Source: Takakia lepidozioides (taxonomy: Eukaryota; Streptophyta; Takakiopsida; Takakiales; Takakiaceae). Taken from it: DNA of 64,000 bases. Position numbers and translations under genes: made by a program. A model generated the notes under the pieces. That model did no database searches and was not told the origin of the DNA. It saw nothing but the letters and a program-made list of their open reading frames with translations. The stretch covers positions 21,082,001 through 21,146,000 of the forward strand of contig CM060734.1 in assembly GCA_030704615.1 (NCBI GenBank), given 5' to 3'. The stretch's first letter is position 1; every line of letters begins with the position of its first letter. Shown in pieces: positions 12,601 to 23,727 of this stretch.

Positions 12601-15600
12601 TTGCAGCAAGACATTGCAGATGCAGGGGAGCGTGGCAAACTGGAATACTACAGCTCAACCCCTGAGGAGAGAAGGACAACAAAGGGGGTTGAGAGTCACA
12701 TCCAGAAAGAGATGACCGCTACAAGAAGGACTATAATGAGTGCTTTTGTGAAGCAGTTGAGAATTGCCGACCCATCATCCGGATCGCAGTTTCTCCTAGA
12801 GATAAAAAAAAACCATTATAACAAGCCAGGCAAGCCAGAGATGGCCCAGGAGAAGTTGCACATGTTGTCTACCGCCGTTGTGTCTTCAGAATAGAAGGTG
12901 AAGTGGCTACAGATATGGAACTCCGATCCCACAGTTAGGGATACCCACATGTTCCCCAGGCCGGAGAAAGAGAAGAAGACCCAACGTGTCATTCCTGTCA
13001 GTGACAATGTGCTGGACACATGGCTTCACAAGGCCACTTAGTGGAGCCAGGTGTGATGTCCTTTCTTGTGTCACTTTCTTTTCTCTTTTCCTGTCCTTCT
13101 CTTTCCATTGCCTCTTACATTCGCTGTGATTGTTTTTGGGTTCATTCTTGCATTTGAATTGTTTTGCAGTTGGAAGAAAGGGCCCGGTCGGTTCTGCATA
13201 CTCAGCTGGCTGACTATGGCATCACTATGACAGCACCGAAGGTCTCCTTCGAAGCATACATGAGGAAATGGAGAGCCACAATGTGGCACTCTTGTTTCTT
13301 TAGAGAGTTCAGCAAGGAGGGTGGCATCAGTCGAACAAATGACCTTGACCAGCAAGAAAAAGGAGAGGAAGCCTGGAAACGATGCCTTTACAGGTGCACA
13401 CCATGGGCCGTTCAGGCTACTTAGTGTGCTGTGGTTGCAATGTACTGTGCTGCATACTGTTTAAGGGGGTCTTATTGGTGTGATGGAAAAGCTGAGAGAC
13501 AATAATTGCATTGCATAATGAGGCTGTCTCTGTTCCTGCAGGTACATAAAGTTTGTTCTCATGGAAGAGAATTGCTTAGACAAACATCCAGATTTCGTGG
13601 ACCTTTGGCTTGTCCCTGCTGGCAACCAGACCATGTTTACTACTGGGATCTTGCATGACTGGGGCCCAGACCATCTTTCTTCTTGTGGTTGGTGTTTGGA
13701 TTGCCCTCCTTCTGAGACCCCAGCTCCGGAGGTGTCTTTGAGGAGAGAGAATGAGCGTATTGCAGCCACTGCCGCAGCAGCCGACCTCGACATTCATGAA
13801 CGAAATTTGAGGACTCTTGCAGAGAAGGAGCCTCCCGCTCAGGATACCCCGGATAGAGGAAGAAAGGCAAAGGGAAAAGATGTTGCTGGTGTTGTGGGGA
13901 AAGGAAGGGGTAGAGGGAAGGTGGCACAAGGGCAGGGAAGTGTTGTAGATATTGGCCCAGTGGTGCATGTCCAGCAGACTCCACCGCATGGTAGGGGATC
14001 CGTGAGAAAGAACAAGGGGGTGGTTGATCCCAAGGACCCGTACCATGCAGTGGAACATCCCACGAGGGTCATTCGCCCTACCAGGTTGGAGATGTCCAAC
14101 ATCGGGTTCCTTGCCATGATGGAGTCCAAGAAATCTGATTTCAAGGGCGAGCCATCACCAGTGTGGGAGAGGATTGTGGAGTTCCTCGGCACGGTGCGTG
14201 TTCTCTTTTGCTTCTTCTCTGCTGTGGGCATGGATCGTTTCAATCCTCTTGAGTATTCCATTGTAATTTTGTTTGCAGGCTAAAATGACCAAATCCTGGG
14301 TGAACGGGAAGGAGAAGTCATATGCAGCCGAACTCATCATCTTGGACATCCCTGATGGGTTGGCAGTCCCGGATGTCCCTCCATCGGGTGCTTGTCCGGG
14401 TTGGAATGCTTTTGATGAGCGCTACTGGCGGTGGGTTTTTTTCCTTTTGCAATTTTTTCCTGTCCGATGCAGGTGTTTTGGTGCTCATCCAGTCCATCGA
14501 CGTTCGCTGTCGCCGTGCACTTGCCAGCTATTTGAAAGCCTCGGGCATGAGAGTCATGAAGACATGGAATTGTGTGAACAGCATGTATCTTACGAAGGGG
14601 GATCGTCCGGGAGAGATGGTAAATTTGCCTTCTTCTTCCTCTTCTTGGTGGTTCTCGGATGGAGTTGTATAGGTTGCTCGAACTCATATGTAGGGGCCTG
14701 ATTTTTTAAGCTTCTTAGTTCCTTGTGGATGTCATGTTCGCAGACTCGTTTGTTTGAAGCTGTTTGTCTCGTCCGAGTGCATCCACCAACGACTCCGGCC
14801 GGCATTGCGGAGTTCGCCATCACTCATGGGGGCAAGTTCATAGACGACAAGATAGATCCTCCCACGGATGACATGCACCACAACTACGTCGACAGCAACG
14901 TGTGCTTGCGAAGGGGGAATGGGGTTCCTTGGAGAGGGGCGAGGGAGAGGAGCCCGGCTTTCATTCAAACGATTGTGGAGTGCTGCACCTACACAGACGC
15001 CAGAGTTCTGGATTTGTCAATGGGCACAGGTTCATCTCTTCAACATTCACATTTCATGAGGTTTGATCGAGCTTGCACTTTCAGCACTTCCCACCGTTCC
15101 AACTGTGTCTTCAATGTCTGCTTCCTACATTCTATTCCACTGCAGGTGCTTCGTATCACGCTTGCAAGGCCAGTGCGCGACATCTCTTTGGGATTGAAGG
15201 GGATGCTGAGATTTACAAGAACCTCCTGATGGGTTTGGGTGGACACACTTCTCAAGTCCTTCCGAAGCCCCGTCCCGCTGATATTGATACAGAGGAGACT
15301 TCCGACAAGGAGCTGGACTCCGACTTTCCCTGTGAGTAAGTTCAACCTGTGGATGCTTGAATTGTTGTTTCAATATCGAGAATCACTGTTATTGAGGCAA
15401 AGTTCACATGGGAGACATCCTCTTCGTTGGACTTGTGCATTGCATCATTGTGTTTAAAATGGGTTTTTGTCGACATGTGTAGGAGTCCGCGTGCTTCCAC
15501 TTACCCTCCAGGGCTATCACACCTATTTGGACTTCTTTCCAGTCCTCCTCGGTCTTGCATGCTACCTGTCTATGCGGAGGCACTCACAGCAAGCATGTCC

Positions 15601-15704
15601 GTTCACGGCACTCGGAGTCCACCCATCGTGGTGTTGGGGCCAGAATCTTTGTGGATGACATAGCACAGGAGGTCGAGACTGATTCTGATGACTGTGACAC
15701 TTGA
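9676..15704 (+). pseudogene. ParB-like / beta-class DNA methyltransferase-like gene, copy 1 (stops in frame)
   Basis: Exons with matching GT-AG phases: 9676-10074, 11611-12206, 12302-12494, 12607-13050, 13170-13393, 13542-14193, 14279-14430, then 14473-14618, 14744-15029, 15146-15331 and a less certain last exon ending at 15704. The product would be about 1,150 residues. Exon 1 is basic, then strongly acidic, and ends in a KRK/KKK patch. Exon 2 has VWDGNHRLLAWM, like the DGxHR core of ParB/sulfiredoxin-fold domains. Exon 6 has a Lys/Arg/Gly-rich linker. Exons 7-10 follow the beta-class DNA N4/N6-methylase order: ELIILDIPDG (DPPY position), GVLVLIQ, a variable region, RSPAFIQTIVE, ARVLDLSMGTG (FxGxG position) and HLFGIEGD. 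Breaks: TAA at 12,034, TAGs at 12,892 and 13,039, and a phase mismatch between exons 7 and 8. The fold assignment is mine, from motifs only; a second copy is at 60.4-61.2 kb. Confidence 0.6.
10190..11480. repeat. array of about 11 palindromic hairpin units, period near 115 bp
   Basis: Each unit carries GCTCAAACAGTGTGCG, a 4-base loop (TCAA, TTGA or TTGG) and CGCACACTGTTTGAGC, a 16-bp perfect stem; the first is at 10,200-10,235 and the last clear one at 11,354-11,389. Some units have one altered arm (for example CTCTAGCAG in the fourth). A degenerate extra unit lies near 11,445-11,480. Linkers are also conserved (ATCAATGAACACTTACCTGG, GGCCACA). In the gene model the array fills intron 1 (10,075-11,610) of the methyltransferase-like gene, so a transcript would contain the hairpins. 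Confidence 0.9.
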
Positions 15705-15748
15705 TATGAAGTTTTCTTTTGGTTTTATTCGGGGCGAAATTTGAAATG
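15600..15748 (+). repeat. 3' end of methyltransferase-like gene, left arm of inverted duplication
   Basis: This 150-bp block, containing the acidic C-terminal coding end (DIAQEVETDSDD..) and the bases up to AAATTTGAAATGGG, recurs reverse-complemented at 15,925-16,077 with only a few differences, across a spacer of about 175 bp. The shared block stops at the same place in both copies, suggesting an element end. Confidence 0.8.
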
Positions 15749-15924
15749 GGATGGTTGTGTGTCCTTGTCGTCCTGTTTGCAATGTGTGCGTGGAATGCAC
15801 ATTCATGGGAACAAACTATTGTTGGAGATGGGGGTTGCATGGACTGCCCGGATTGTTCCTTCAATCTATTTAGTGTTTTGTGGACCTCACAGACTTGAGT
15901 GCATTGCAAAAACAAACAAACGTC

Positions 15925-16950
15925 TTCTACCCATTTCAAATTTGGCCCCGAATAAAACCAAAAGAAAACTTCATATCAAGTGTCACAGTCATCAGAATCA
16001 GTCTCGACCTCCTGTGCTATGTCATCCACAAAGATTCTGGCCCCAACACCACGATGGGTGGACTCCGAGTGCCATGAACGGAATACATGCCCTTTGTGGC
16101 CGAGTTTAAAATGAAAAAAACAAAGAAAAGGTGAGCTCAAACAGTGTGCATTGACGCACACTGTTTGAGCTGCCAGGTAAGTGTTCATTGATCCTCACAG
16201 ACATGCCCTGTCTTGCCAAATTTCACAGGAAAAAAACAGTGACAAGGTGGGCTCAAACAGTGTGCGTTGTCGCACACTGTTTGAGCTGCCAGGTAAGTGT
16301 TCATTGATCATCAAATACAAGCCCTTTGTGGCCGATTTGCAGATGAAAAAAACAATGAGAAGGTGGGCTCAAACAGTGTGCGCCAACGCACACTGTTTGA
16401 GCTGCCAGGTAAGTGTTCATTGATCATTAGAGACATGCCCTATGTGGCCGATTTTCAAACGAAAAAAACAATGACAAGGTGAGCTCAAACAATGTGCGTT
16501 GACGCACACTGTTTGAGCTGCCAAGTAAGTGATGATTGATCCTCAAATACATACCCTATGTGGCCAATTTTCAGATGACAGAGGCAATGACAAGGTGAGC
16601 TCTAACAGTGTGCGTTGACGCACACTGTTTGAGTTGCCAGGTAAGTGATGATTGATCCTCAAATACATGCCGTTTGTGGCCGTTTTTCAGATGAAAAATC
16701 AATGAGAAGGTGGGCTCAAACAGTGTGCGCCAACGCACACTGTTTGAGCTGCCAGGTAAGTGTTCATTGATCCTCTGAGACATGCCCTATGTGGCTGATT
16801 TTCAAACAAAAAAAACAATGACAAGGTGAGCTCAAACAGTGTGCGTTGACGCACACTGTTTGAGCTGCCAGGTAAGTGATGATTGATCCTCAAATACATG
16901 TCGTTTGTGGCCGTTTTTCAGATGAAAAATCAATGAGAAGGTGGGTTTGA
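15925..16950 (-). mobile_element. internally deleted derivative of the hairpin-array element (tail to tail)
   Basis: Read on the minus strand this has the hairpin array (16,945 to 16,085) joined directly to the last 150 bp of the methyltransferase-like gene (16,077 to 15,925). The join lies at a short shared word (GCATGT occurs in both the array linker and at 15,593 in the main copy), as in internal deletions of DNA transposons made by interrupted gap repair. It implies that array plus gene form one mobile unit with an autonomous-like and a deletion form side by side. Confidence 0.6.
16085..16945. repeat. second palindromic hairpin array, 7 units, inverted orientation
   Basis: Units have the same stems as the array at 10.2-11.4 kb but in reverse orientation, as shown by the linkers (GCTGCCAGGTAAGTGTTCAT after each hairpin). 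First hairpin 16,135-16,170, last 16,830-16,865, spacing about 115 bp. Loops vary (TTGA, CCAA, TTGT) while the stems stay nearly identical. Confidence 0.9.
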
Positions 16951-17079
16951 ACTCAAACATTCTCCCGTCTTCTTCTGTCCCCTTGGCACATTCTCCGAGT
17001 TTGACTCCCAAACTGTCTTTATACTTACCGGCCACTTAACTGACGTTAACTCATGTCCACCTGTCACTGCTCCAATGGA

Positions 17080-17165
17080 CTGTGCAACCTGTGTGGGCTG
17101 TGTTGCCTGTGATGGGCTGTGACAGGCTGTGACAGACTGTGGTAGGCTGTGTTGGCTGTGTAAAC
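17080..17165. repeat. short GCTGTG minisatellite
   Basis: Same loose unit (GGGCTGTG, AGGCTGTG) as at 595-800. Confidence 0.65.
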
Positions 17166-17169
17166 ACCT

Positions 17170-18080
17170 ATGTTCTCTGCTATGGCCGTATAAATTCGGC
17201 GTTATGACAAGTGCTTCATCCTCCACTGGTGGGTGTTTGCAGGCTAGGGTGGACCAAAAATGCATAACTGTGCAGTTTTTGCAATGACCCCCATTGATGG
17301 TGTCACCTATAGTGGATCGACAATTTAAAATTTCATTGCAATTTCTATGTTGTAAGGTTCTTATCTACAATGGGAAGATATACCAATTGTTAGATTCCCA
17401 AAAAGTTTTTTGTAGTGAAGAGCTATGGACTTTCAAAGTTGTAATTGTGGACTGTAACTGTTACAACACACAAACTTATGGACTAAATAAACATAATGTA
17501 CACTTGTGAAAATGCACAATGGAAAACAGTTTAGAGGTGCACTTTTTGAATACTCCCCAAATCCACTTTCATATGGAAAAAAAACATAAAAGATAAAGAG
17601 CTATGGACTAATTTATAGGTAAAAAGTAGATCAATTTTCATTTGTCCATATCTTTTCAAATAAGGGGATTTGAGGGTTTTACCCTTTTCTAAAGAGATGT
17701 AGGATGACGTGGGGAAGGTGCACCAAGTGTCATATGGAAAATTCTGTTGAAATAACGGATTTCATATGCACGGTCAGGTGCCACGGATGCAATGACGTGT
17801 CGGTTTAGGGATTAAAAAATTCGTAAAAATTGTTTCGTGATCGGGGAGTTTCAAAATGGTCGTGAAAGGGCGCGTATCGTGATTTGCTCGCACACTTGCT
17901 GTGTTTCGTGTTTCGTCCTCTTTCTTGTAATGCGAGTTGTTCGCATTGTTGGAATCTGTGTCTCCGGCTGTGGGGACATCTGCAGCAGCCACCGAGTGCA
18001 TAGACGCAGCTTGCACATCCAGGCGCCTAGAGGACAACTTCGTGACACCCCCTGCAGTTGCATTAGTGTTGTCTCCCCCC
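17170..18080. other. AT-rich intergenic, possible 5' region of phosphatase-like gene
   Basis: No recognised gene. AT-rich to about 17,820, then more balanced. A 3' splice-like sequence (ATCATTTGCAG, ending at about 18,104) precedes the main phosphatase ORF, so an upstream exon may lie here, but I could not define it. Confidence 0.4.
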
Positions 18081-18099
18081 CCGTGTCTGTCATGATCAT

Positions 18100-18912
18100 T
18101 TGCAGGTGGGCAATTCCCCCTGCGATGGCACGAGAGATGAGGACGCAGACAAATTACCTGGCATGCTGAAGGATCCCGTACCTTTGTCTGGCGCTATGGA
18201 TCCCATGTCAAAAGTAGCATGCCTTGATTCAGAGGCAGCCGGAGAATCATTGGGCATGAAGGGGGATGATTGTGCAATTGATCTTGGTTCCCCTCGGGTT
18301 GTCCCTACCACTCCCCATTATTTGTTGAAGAAGAAGGACAGAGATCCGACCAGTGCAAAACATTTACTGATTCTAGATGTAAATGGCTTGCTTTGTGAGT
18401 GCGTACATGTTGGTAGTGCTGCAGGGTATATTCCAGATGGCCTTGTTGGCAGAACCTGTGGCAGTAAAATGGTGTTGATGAGGCATGGCTGCATTGATTT
18501 TTTGAACAAGTGTTTTGCGCACTTTGAGATGGCAGTATGGTCTTGCATGACACTTCGCAACTTCCAACCTGTTGTGGAGTGGATTTTCCGTGGCCGGCCT
18601 AATCTTGTGTTTCAGTGGGATGGTGGTTACTGTGAACAATCAAGTGAGAGAAATGGCAGGCACCCATCTAAGCCTATCTTTTTCAAGAACCTGTCAACAG
18701 TATGGCGAGAATTTTCTGTATGGAATGAGAACTACACTCTTCTTGTTGATGACACTCCACACAAAGGGAAGAAGAATCCTGCCTTCACTGGCATATTCCC
18801 AGAGCCTTGGAGAAGCAGGGCTGCCGGGGCGACTTCTGACCAGTTCCTCAATACGAAGTTGTGGCCTTTCTTGGAGGGGGCAGCAAAGACAGCCTCAATT
18901 ACAGAGTATTGA
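18100..18912 (+). CDS. FCP1/NIF-type HAD phosphatase-like protein
   Basis: A 270-residue ORF. After a 90-residue acidic leader comes a HAD/NLI-interacting-factor domain: motif I LLILDVNGLLC, motif II VWSCMTLRN, a Lys region PIFFKN, and LLVDDTPHKG with its paired Asp, then NPAFTGIFPEPW. FCP1/SCP enzymes remove phosphate from serines, classically on the RNA polymerase II tail. Motif I here is D-V-N-G rather than D-x-D-x, so the general acid Asp is Asn; plant homologues with DVNGLL exist to my knowledge, and activity is doubtful. The ORF begins at ATG 18,100, but an acceptor-like TTTGCAG overlaps it (about 18,098-18,104), so this may be a 3' exon. It ends with TGA at 18,910. Unlike its neighbours it has no internal stops, which suggests a live gene or a recent transposon capture. 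Confidence 0.75.
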   Translation: MQVGNSPCDGTRDEDADKLPGMLKDPVPLSGAMDPMSKVACLDSEAAGESLGMKGDDCAIDLGSPRVVPTTPHYLLKKKDRDPTSAKHLLILDVNGLLCECVHVGSAAGYIPDGLVGRTCGSKMVLMRHGCIDFLNKCFAHFEMAVWSCMTLRNFQPVVEWIFRGRPNLVFQWDGGYCEQSSERNGRHPSKPIFFKNLSTVWREFSVWNENYTLLVDDTPHKGKKNPAFTGIFPEPWRSRAAGATSDQFLNTKLWPFLEGAAKTASITEY

Positions 18913-19450
18913 GGGCCCATCCTCGGCTTGGACAAGCTTCACATAGCACCCTCACAACCCAGCACCCGCAGGTAACTCCAGATTTTACGCGTCATGGCAT
19001 TGTGTTGCCTAGAGGGAAATATATGCAAACACAATGAATTGTATGTCAATGCAAAGTGGAATGCTAGGTGTGTAGCTCTGTCTAGTTTAGCTTTTGTCTA
19101 GTTTTAGTCTTAGTTTGTGTGTAGCTTTAGTTGTAGGGGAGTAAGCTGCCAGCATAGCAAGCAATATGGCTGTAACCTGCTCATAGCTCGGTGTATCTCC
19201 GCTACCACTCATCGTGCAGTATGCTTTGTCTGTGTAGGTGCCTGCCGGGATTACGCAAGTCTCTGGCCACAAGGCATTGCAGGTAAGATTATGCCACTGC
19301 CCCATGAAATCTGCATTGGCTTATCGCCAACCCATTTGCGAGTGGTACTTGTGGAACCCAATCCAATGTGTGGAGCATATGTTCCTGTGTGTAGGTACCT
19401 GGCCATTCACAATCTGCGCAGTTGAAGGGGCAACCACCGCGCATCTGAGT
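18913..19450. other. 3' flank, nothing recognised
   Basis: Non-coding sequence after the phosphatase-like gene; some CTAGTTTTAGT repeats near 19,080-19,130. The minisatellite block starts after it. Confidence 0.5.
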
Positions 19451-19924
19451 GCGTCTCCTATGTTGAGGTCCAAGTGCGACCTCTAGGGTAGCATGTGCCT
19501 TTGGCCCATGTATGAAGAGTTGAAATCTAAGACCAAGTGCAATTTCCTATGTATCCCAATGCGTCTCCTATGTTGAGGCCCAAGTGTGACATCTAGTGTA
19601 GTCTATGCCGTTGGCCCATGTGTGAAGAATTGAAATCTAAGTCCATGTGCAGTTTCCTACATATCCAAGTGCGTCTCCTATGTCGAGGAGCATCACGCTT
19701 GATGCGATGCGGAGATCGTTATACCTTTGCATGTTGGCATAAATGCAATCTACGCGACGGTTCGACATAAACTGCAATATTTTATTTATGTATCCAAGTG
19801 CATCTCCCATGTAGAGGCCCAAATGTCCAGTGTCATATAACTTGCCCAAGTGCAATCTCCTATGTATCCAAGTACGTCTCCCATGTCAAGGCCCAATTTA
19901 TTTTTCTCCACTAATTTATTGAGT

Positions 19925-20215
19925 AGTAATATATCCATTCGAGGCTCCCAGAAAAGCCCACTTTGCTATTTTTCGCGAATTTCCAGCAACCAAAAGCTTG
20001 AAATGTCACATCTCCCACACCGCAAGTCCAAAAATCATGAGAAGCCGGTGCACCCCTCCTCGTCGAGGGCTTTCCAACGTGCCTGCCAGAGTTCATCACC
20101 CCGAATGGAAATATGACGTCTTTTTTCGGGCGGATGAAGTCCTGTCGGGGTATGCCTCGGACAGGTGTCGACTTGGGCGAGAAAAGTTTTACTTTGAAAA
20201 TATGGTAGGGCAATA
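19925..20215 (-). mobile_element. SINE-like repeat, partial copy
   Basis: Shares AAAGCCCACTTTGC, ATTTCCAGC.ACCAAAAG, CATCTCCCACACCGCA and GTGCACCCCTCCTC with the five other copies in this block; both ends are diverged and the tRNA-like part is mostly missing. Confidence 0.6.
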
Positions 20216-20649
20216 TCCTTTCACCCAGTTTTTTTTTTTTCTTGAAATGTCACAAAAAATCCAGAATTTTACTTAAAAAGTTAATGTAATAAAGGGTTTT
20301 ATCTACAATATAATGTATCCATCCTTGTGAAGTTTCTCATATTTCATCCAACTCTAATCCATCAGGATGAAATCTTCTCAAAACTACCAAGCACCAGCGC
20401 CGGTGCTTTGCGGTTTGGGACATCTCAACGCTACAAAACAAAACAAAACAAACCAACACACTGGCTTCCTTCATATATTGACTAGGGTAGCCTCGGCCGT
20501 TGGCCCAAGTGTCCAGGGTCATGTAAGCCCAAGTGCAATCTCCTGCATTCAAGTGAGTCTCCTATGTCTAGGCCCAAGTATGACCCAAGTAGGACCTCCA
20601 GGGTAGCCTTTGTCGTTGGCACAAGTGTCCAATCAATATGTCATTTTTT

Positions 20650-20945
20650 TTCCACGAAATCTATGACCTGATTTGAACCGGAGACCTTTCCCTTGATATC
20701 TCTCCTGTTGAGGCTTCGATCATTGTGCTAGGAAAGCCCACTTTCCTATTTTTTGCGATTTTCCAGCCACCAAAAGTACTTGAAATTCGACATCTCCCAC
20801 ACCGCAGGTCCAAAAATCATGAGACCAAGCCCGTGCACCCCTCCTCACCGAGGCCTTTCCAACGGTACCAAGCACCAAGGTTGGGGCCCCGCGGTTTGGG
20901 ACATCTCAACGTGACAAAACAAAATAAAACAAAACAAACGTCTCG
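20650..20945 (-). mobile_element. SINE-like repeat with B-box-like motif
   Basis: On the minus strand it contains CGGTTCAAATC (B-box-like) downstream of a TCGAAGCC-type segment, and begins with a (GTTTT)n run. It aligns with the copies at 21,425, 21,860, 22,968 and 23,728. Confidence 0.65.
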
Positions 20946-21424
20946 ATTCATATATTGACTAGGGTAGCCTGTGCCGTTGGCCCAAGTGTCCAGGGTCATC
21001 TAAGCCCAAGTGCAATCTCCTATGCATTCAAGTGCGTCTCCTATGTCTAGGCCTAAGTGTGGCCTCCAGGGTAGCATGTGCCGTTCGCCATTGGCCCATG
21101 TGTTAAGAAATCTAAGTCCAAGTGCAATCCCCTATGTATTCAAGTAGCATCTCATATGTCAAGGTCCATGTGTGAAGAATTAAAATCTAAGCCCAAGTGC
21201 AATTTCTTATGTACCCAAGTGGGTCTCCTATGTCGAGGCCCAAGTGCGACCTCTAGTGTAGCCTATGCCGTTGGCCCATGTGTGAAGAATTGAAATCTAA
21301 GCCCAAGTGCAATCGTCTATACATGTATCCAAGTGCATCTCCCATGTACAAGCCCAGGTGTCCAGTGTCATCTAAGTCCAAGTGCAATCCCATATCTAAT
21401 CAGTTTATTATTATTATTATTATT

Positions 21425-21735
21425 CAGAGAGCCTACGACCAGATTTGAACCGGAGACCTTTCCCTTGATATCTCTCCCGTGGAGGCTCCAACCATTGTCC
21501 CGGGAATGCCCACTTTGCCATTTTTGCTATTTTTTGTGAATTTCCAGCGACCAAAAGTACTTGGAATTCGACATCTCCCACACCGCATGTCCAAAAATCA
21601 CGAGACCAAGCCTGTGCACCCCTCCTCGTCGAGGGCTTTCCAACGGTACCAAGCACCAGGGCTGGGGCCTTGCGGATCAGGACATCTCAATGTGACAAAA
21701 CAAAACAAAACAAAACAAAACAAACAAATCGTCTT
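21425..21735 (-). mobile_element. SINE-like repeat, left copy of the central inverted pair
   Basis: Minus strand: a (GTTTT)n start, a 200-bp unique body, then TGGTTGGAGCC (A-box-like), GGGAGAGATATCAAGG and CCGGTTCAAATCTGG (B-box-like). The box spacing of about 40 bases fits a tRNA-derived pol III promoter. The mirror copy at 21,860-22,160 lies about 125 bp away. Confidence 0.7.
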
Positions 21736-21859
21736 CATTCATATATTGATCATACCCTAAGTATCCAATCAACATTTACAAACTAGGGGAGGTTCGAAAT
21801 ATACAGATTTATAATTCCAATAATCACCTTACCTAACTAAATCAATAGATGAATCAAGA

Positions 21860-22165
21860 CATTTGTTTTGTTTTGTTTGTTTGTAGCGTCGTTGAGATCT
21901 CCCAAACCGTGAGGCCCCGACGCTGGTGCTTGGTGCCGTTGGAAAGCCCACGACGAGGAGGGGTGCACCGGCTTGGTATCATGATTTTTGGACGTGCGGT
22001 GTGTGAGATACGGAATTCCAAGTACTTTTGGTAGCTGGAAATTCATAAAAAATAGCAAAAATGGCAAAGTGGGCATTCCTGGGACAATGGTTGGAGCCTC
22101 GACGGGAGAGATATCAAGGGAAAGGTCTCCGGTTCAAATCTGGTCATATGCTATGTGGAAAAAAA
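21860..22165 (+). mobile_element. SINE-like repeat, right copy of the central inverted pair
   Basis: Plus strand order is (GTTTT)n, body, TGGTTGGAGCC, CCGGTTCAAATCTGG, then an A-run (GTGGAAAAAAA). Confidence 0.7.
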
Positions 22166-22967
22166 CTTACTTAGATGACATTGGACACTTGGGCCAACGG
22201 CAAAGGCTACCCTAGAGGTTGCATTTGGGCCTCAACATAGGAGACGCACTTTGATACATAGGTGATTGCAGTGGGACTTAGATGACACTTGACACTTGGG
22301 CCAACGGCACAGGCTACCCTAGAGGTCGCACTTGGGCTTAGATGACATTGGACACTTGGGCCAACGGCACAGGCTATCCTAGGGCCTAGAGGTTGCACTT
22401 GGGCCTCGACATAGGAGACGCACTTGGATACATATGAAATTGCACTGGATACATAGGAGATTGGACTTGGGCTTAGATGACAGTGGACAATTGGGGCTCT
22501 ACATGGGAGATGCACTTGAGCTTAGATGGGCCTCGCCATAGGAGACGCACTTGGATACATAGGAAATTACACTTGGTCTTAGATTTCAATTCTTCACATA
22601 TGGGCCAAACGGCATAGGCTACACTAGAGGTCGCACTTGGGCCTCGACATAGGAGACGCATTGGGATACATAGAAGATCTTACACTTGGGCTTAGAGACA
22701 CTGGACACTTGGGCCAATGGCACAGACTGCCCTAGAGCGCTTGGGCCTCGACAATAGGAGATGCAGTGGGATACATAAAAGATCTTCCACTTTAGCTTAG
22801 ATGACACTGGACACTTGGGCCAACGGCACAGGCTACCCTAGAGGTCGCATTTGGGCCTCGACATAGGAGACGCACTTGGATACATAGTGGATTGCACTTG
22901 GGCTTACATGACCCTAGACACTTGGGCCAACGGCACAGGCTACCCTAGTCAATATATGAAGCGAGAC

Positions 22968-23275
22968 GTTTGTTTTGTTTTGTTTTGTTTGTTTTGTCAC
23001 GTTGAGATGTCCCAAACCGCGAGGCCCCAGCGCTGGTGCTTGGTACCGTTGGAAAGTCCTCGACAAGGAGGGGTGCACCGGCTTGGTCTCATGATTTTTG
23101 GACCTGTGGTGTGGGAGATACGGAATTCCCGGAGTACTTTCGGTCGCTGGAAATTCACAAAAAATAGCAAAAATGGCAAAGTGGGCATTCCTGGACAATG
23201 GTTGGAGCCTGCACGGGAGAGATATCAAGGGAAAGGTCTCCGGTTCAAGTCTGATCGTAGGCTCTCTGGAAAATA
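22968..23275 (+). mobile_element. SINE-like repeat copy
   Basis: Same order as the 21,860 copy; the B-box-like word is CCGGTTCAAGTCTG. Confidence 0.7.
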
Positions 23276-23727
23276 AAATGATTAGATATGGGATTGCACT
23301 TAGATGACACCGGACACTTGGGCCTATATATGGGAGATGCACTTGGATACATGAATAGAAGATTGCACTTGGGCTTAGATTTCAATTCTTCACACATGGG
23401 CCAACGGCACAGGCTACACTAGAGGTTGCACTTGGGCCTCGACATAGGAGACCCATTTGGATACATAAGAAATTGCACTTGGGCTTGGATTCCAATTCTT
23501 CACACATGGGCCTTAACATAGGAGACGCTACTTGAATACATAGGGGATTGCACTTGGACTTAGATTTCAATTCTTAACACATGAGCCAATGGCGCAGGCT
23601 ACCCTAGGCCTAGATCTCCCAAACATGAGGACCTCTAGATTCATAGGGGATTGCACTTGGACTTAGATGACAGTGGACACTTGGGCCAACGGCACAGGCT
23701 ACCCTAGTCAATATATGAAGCGAGACG

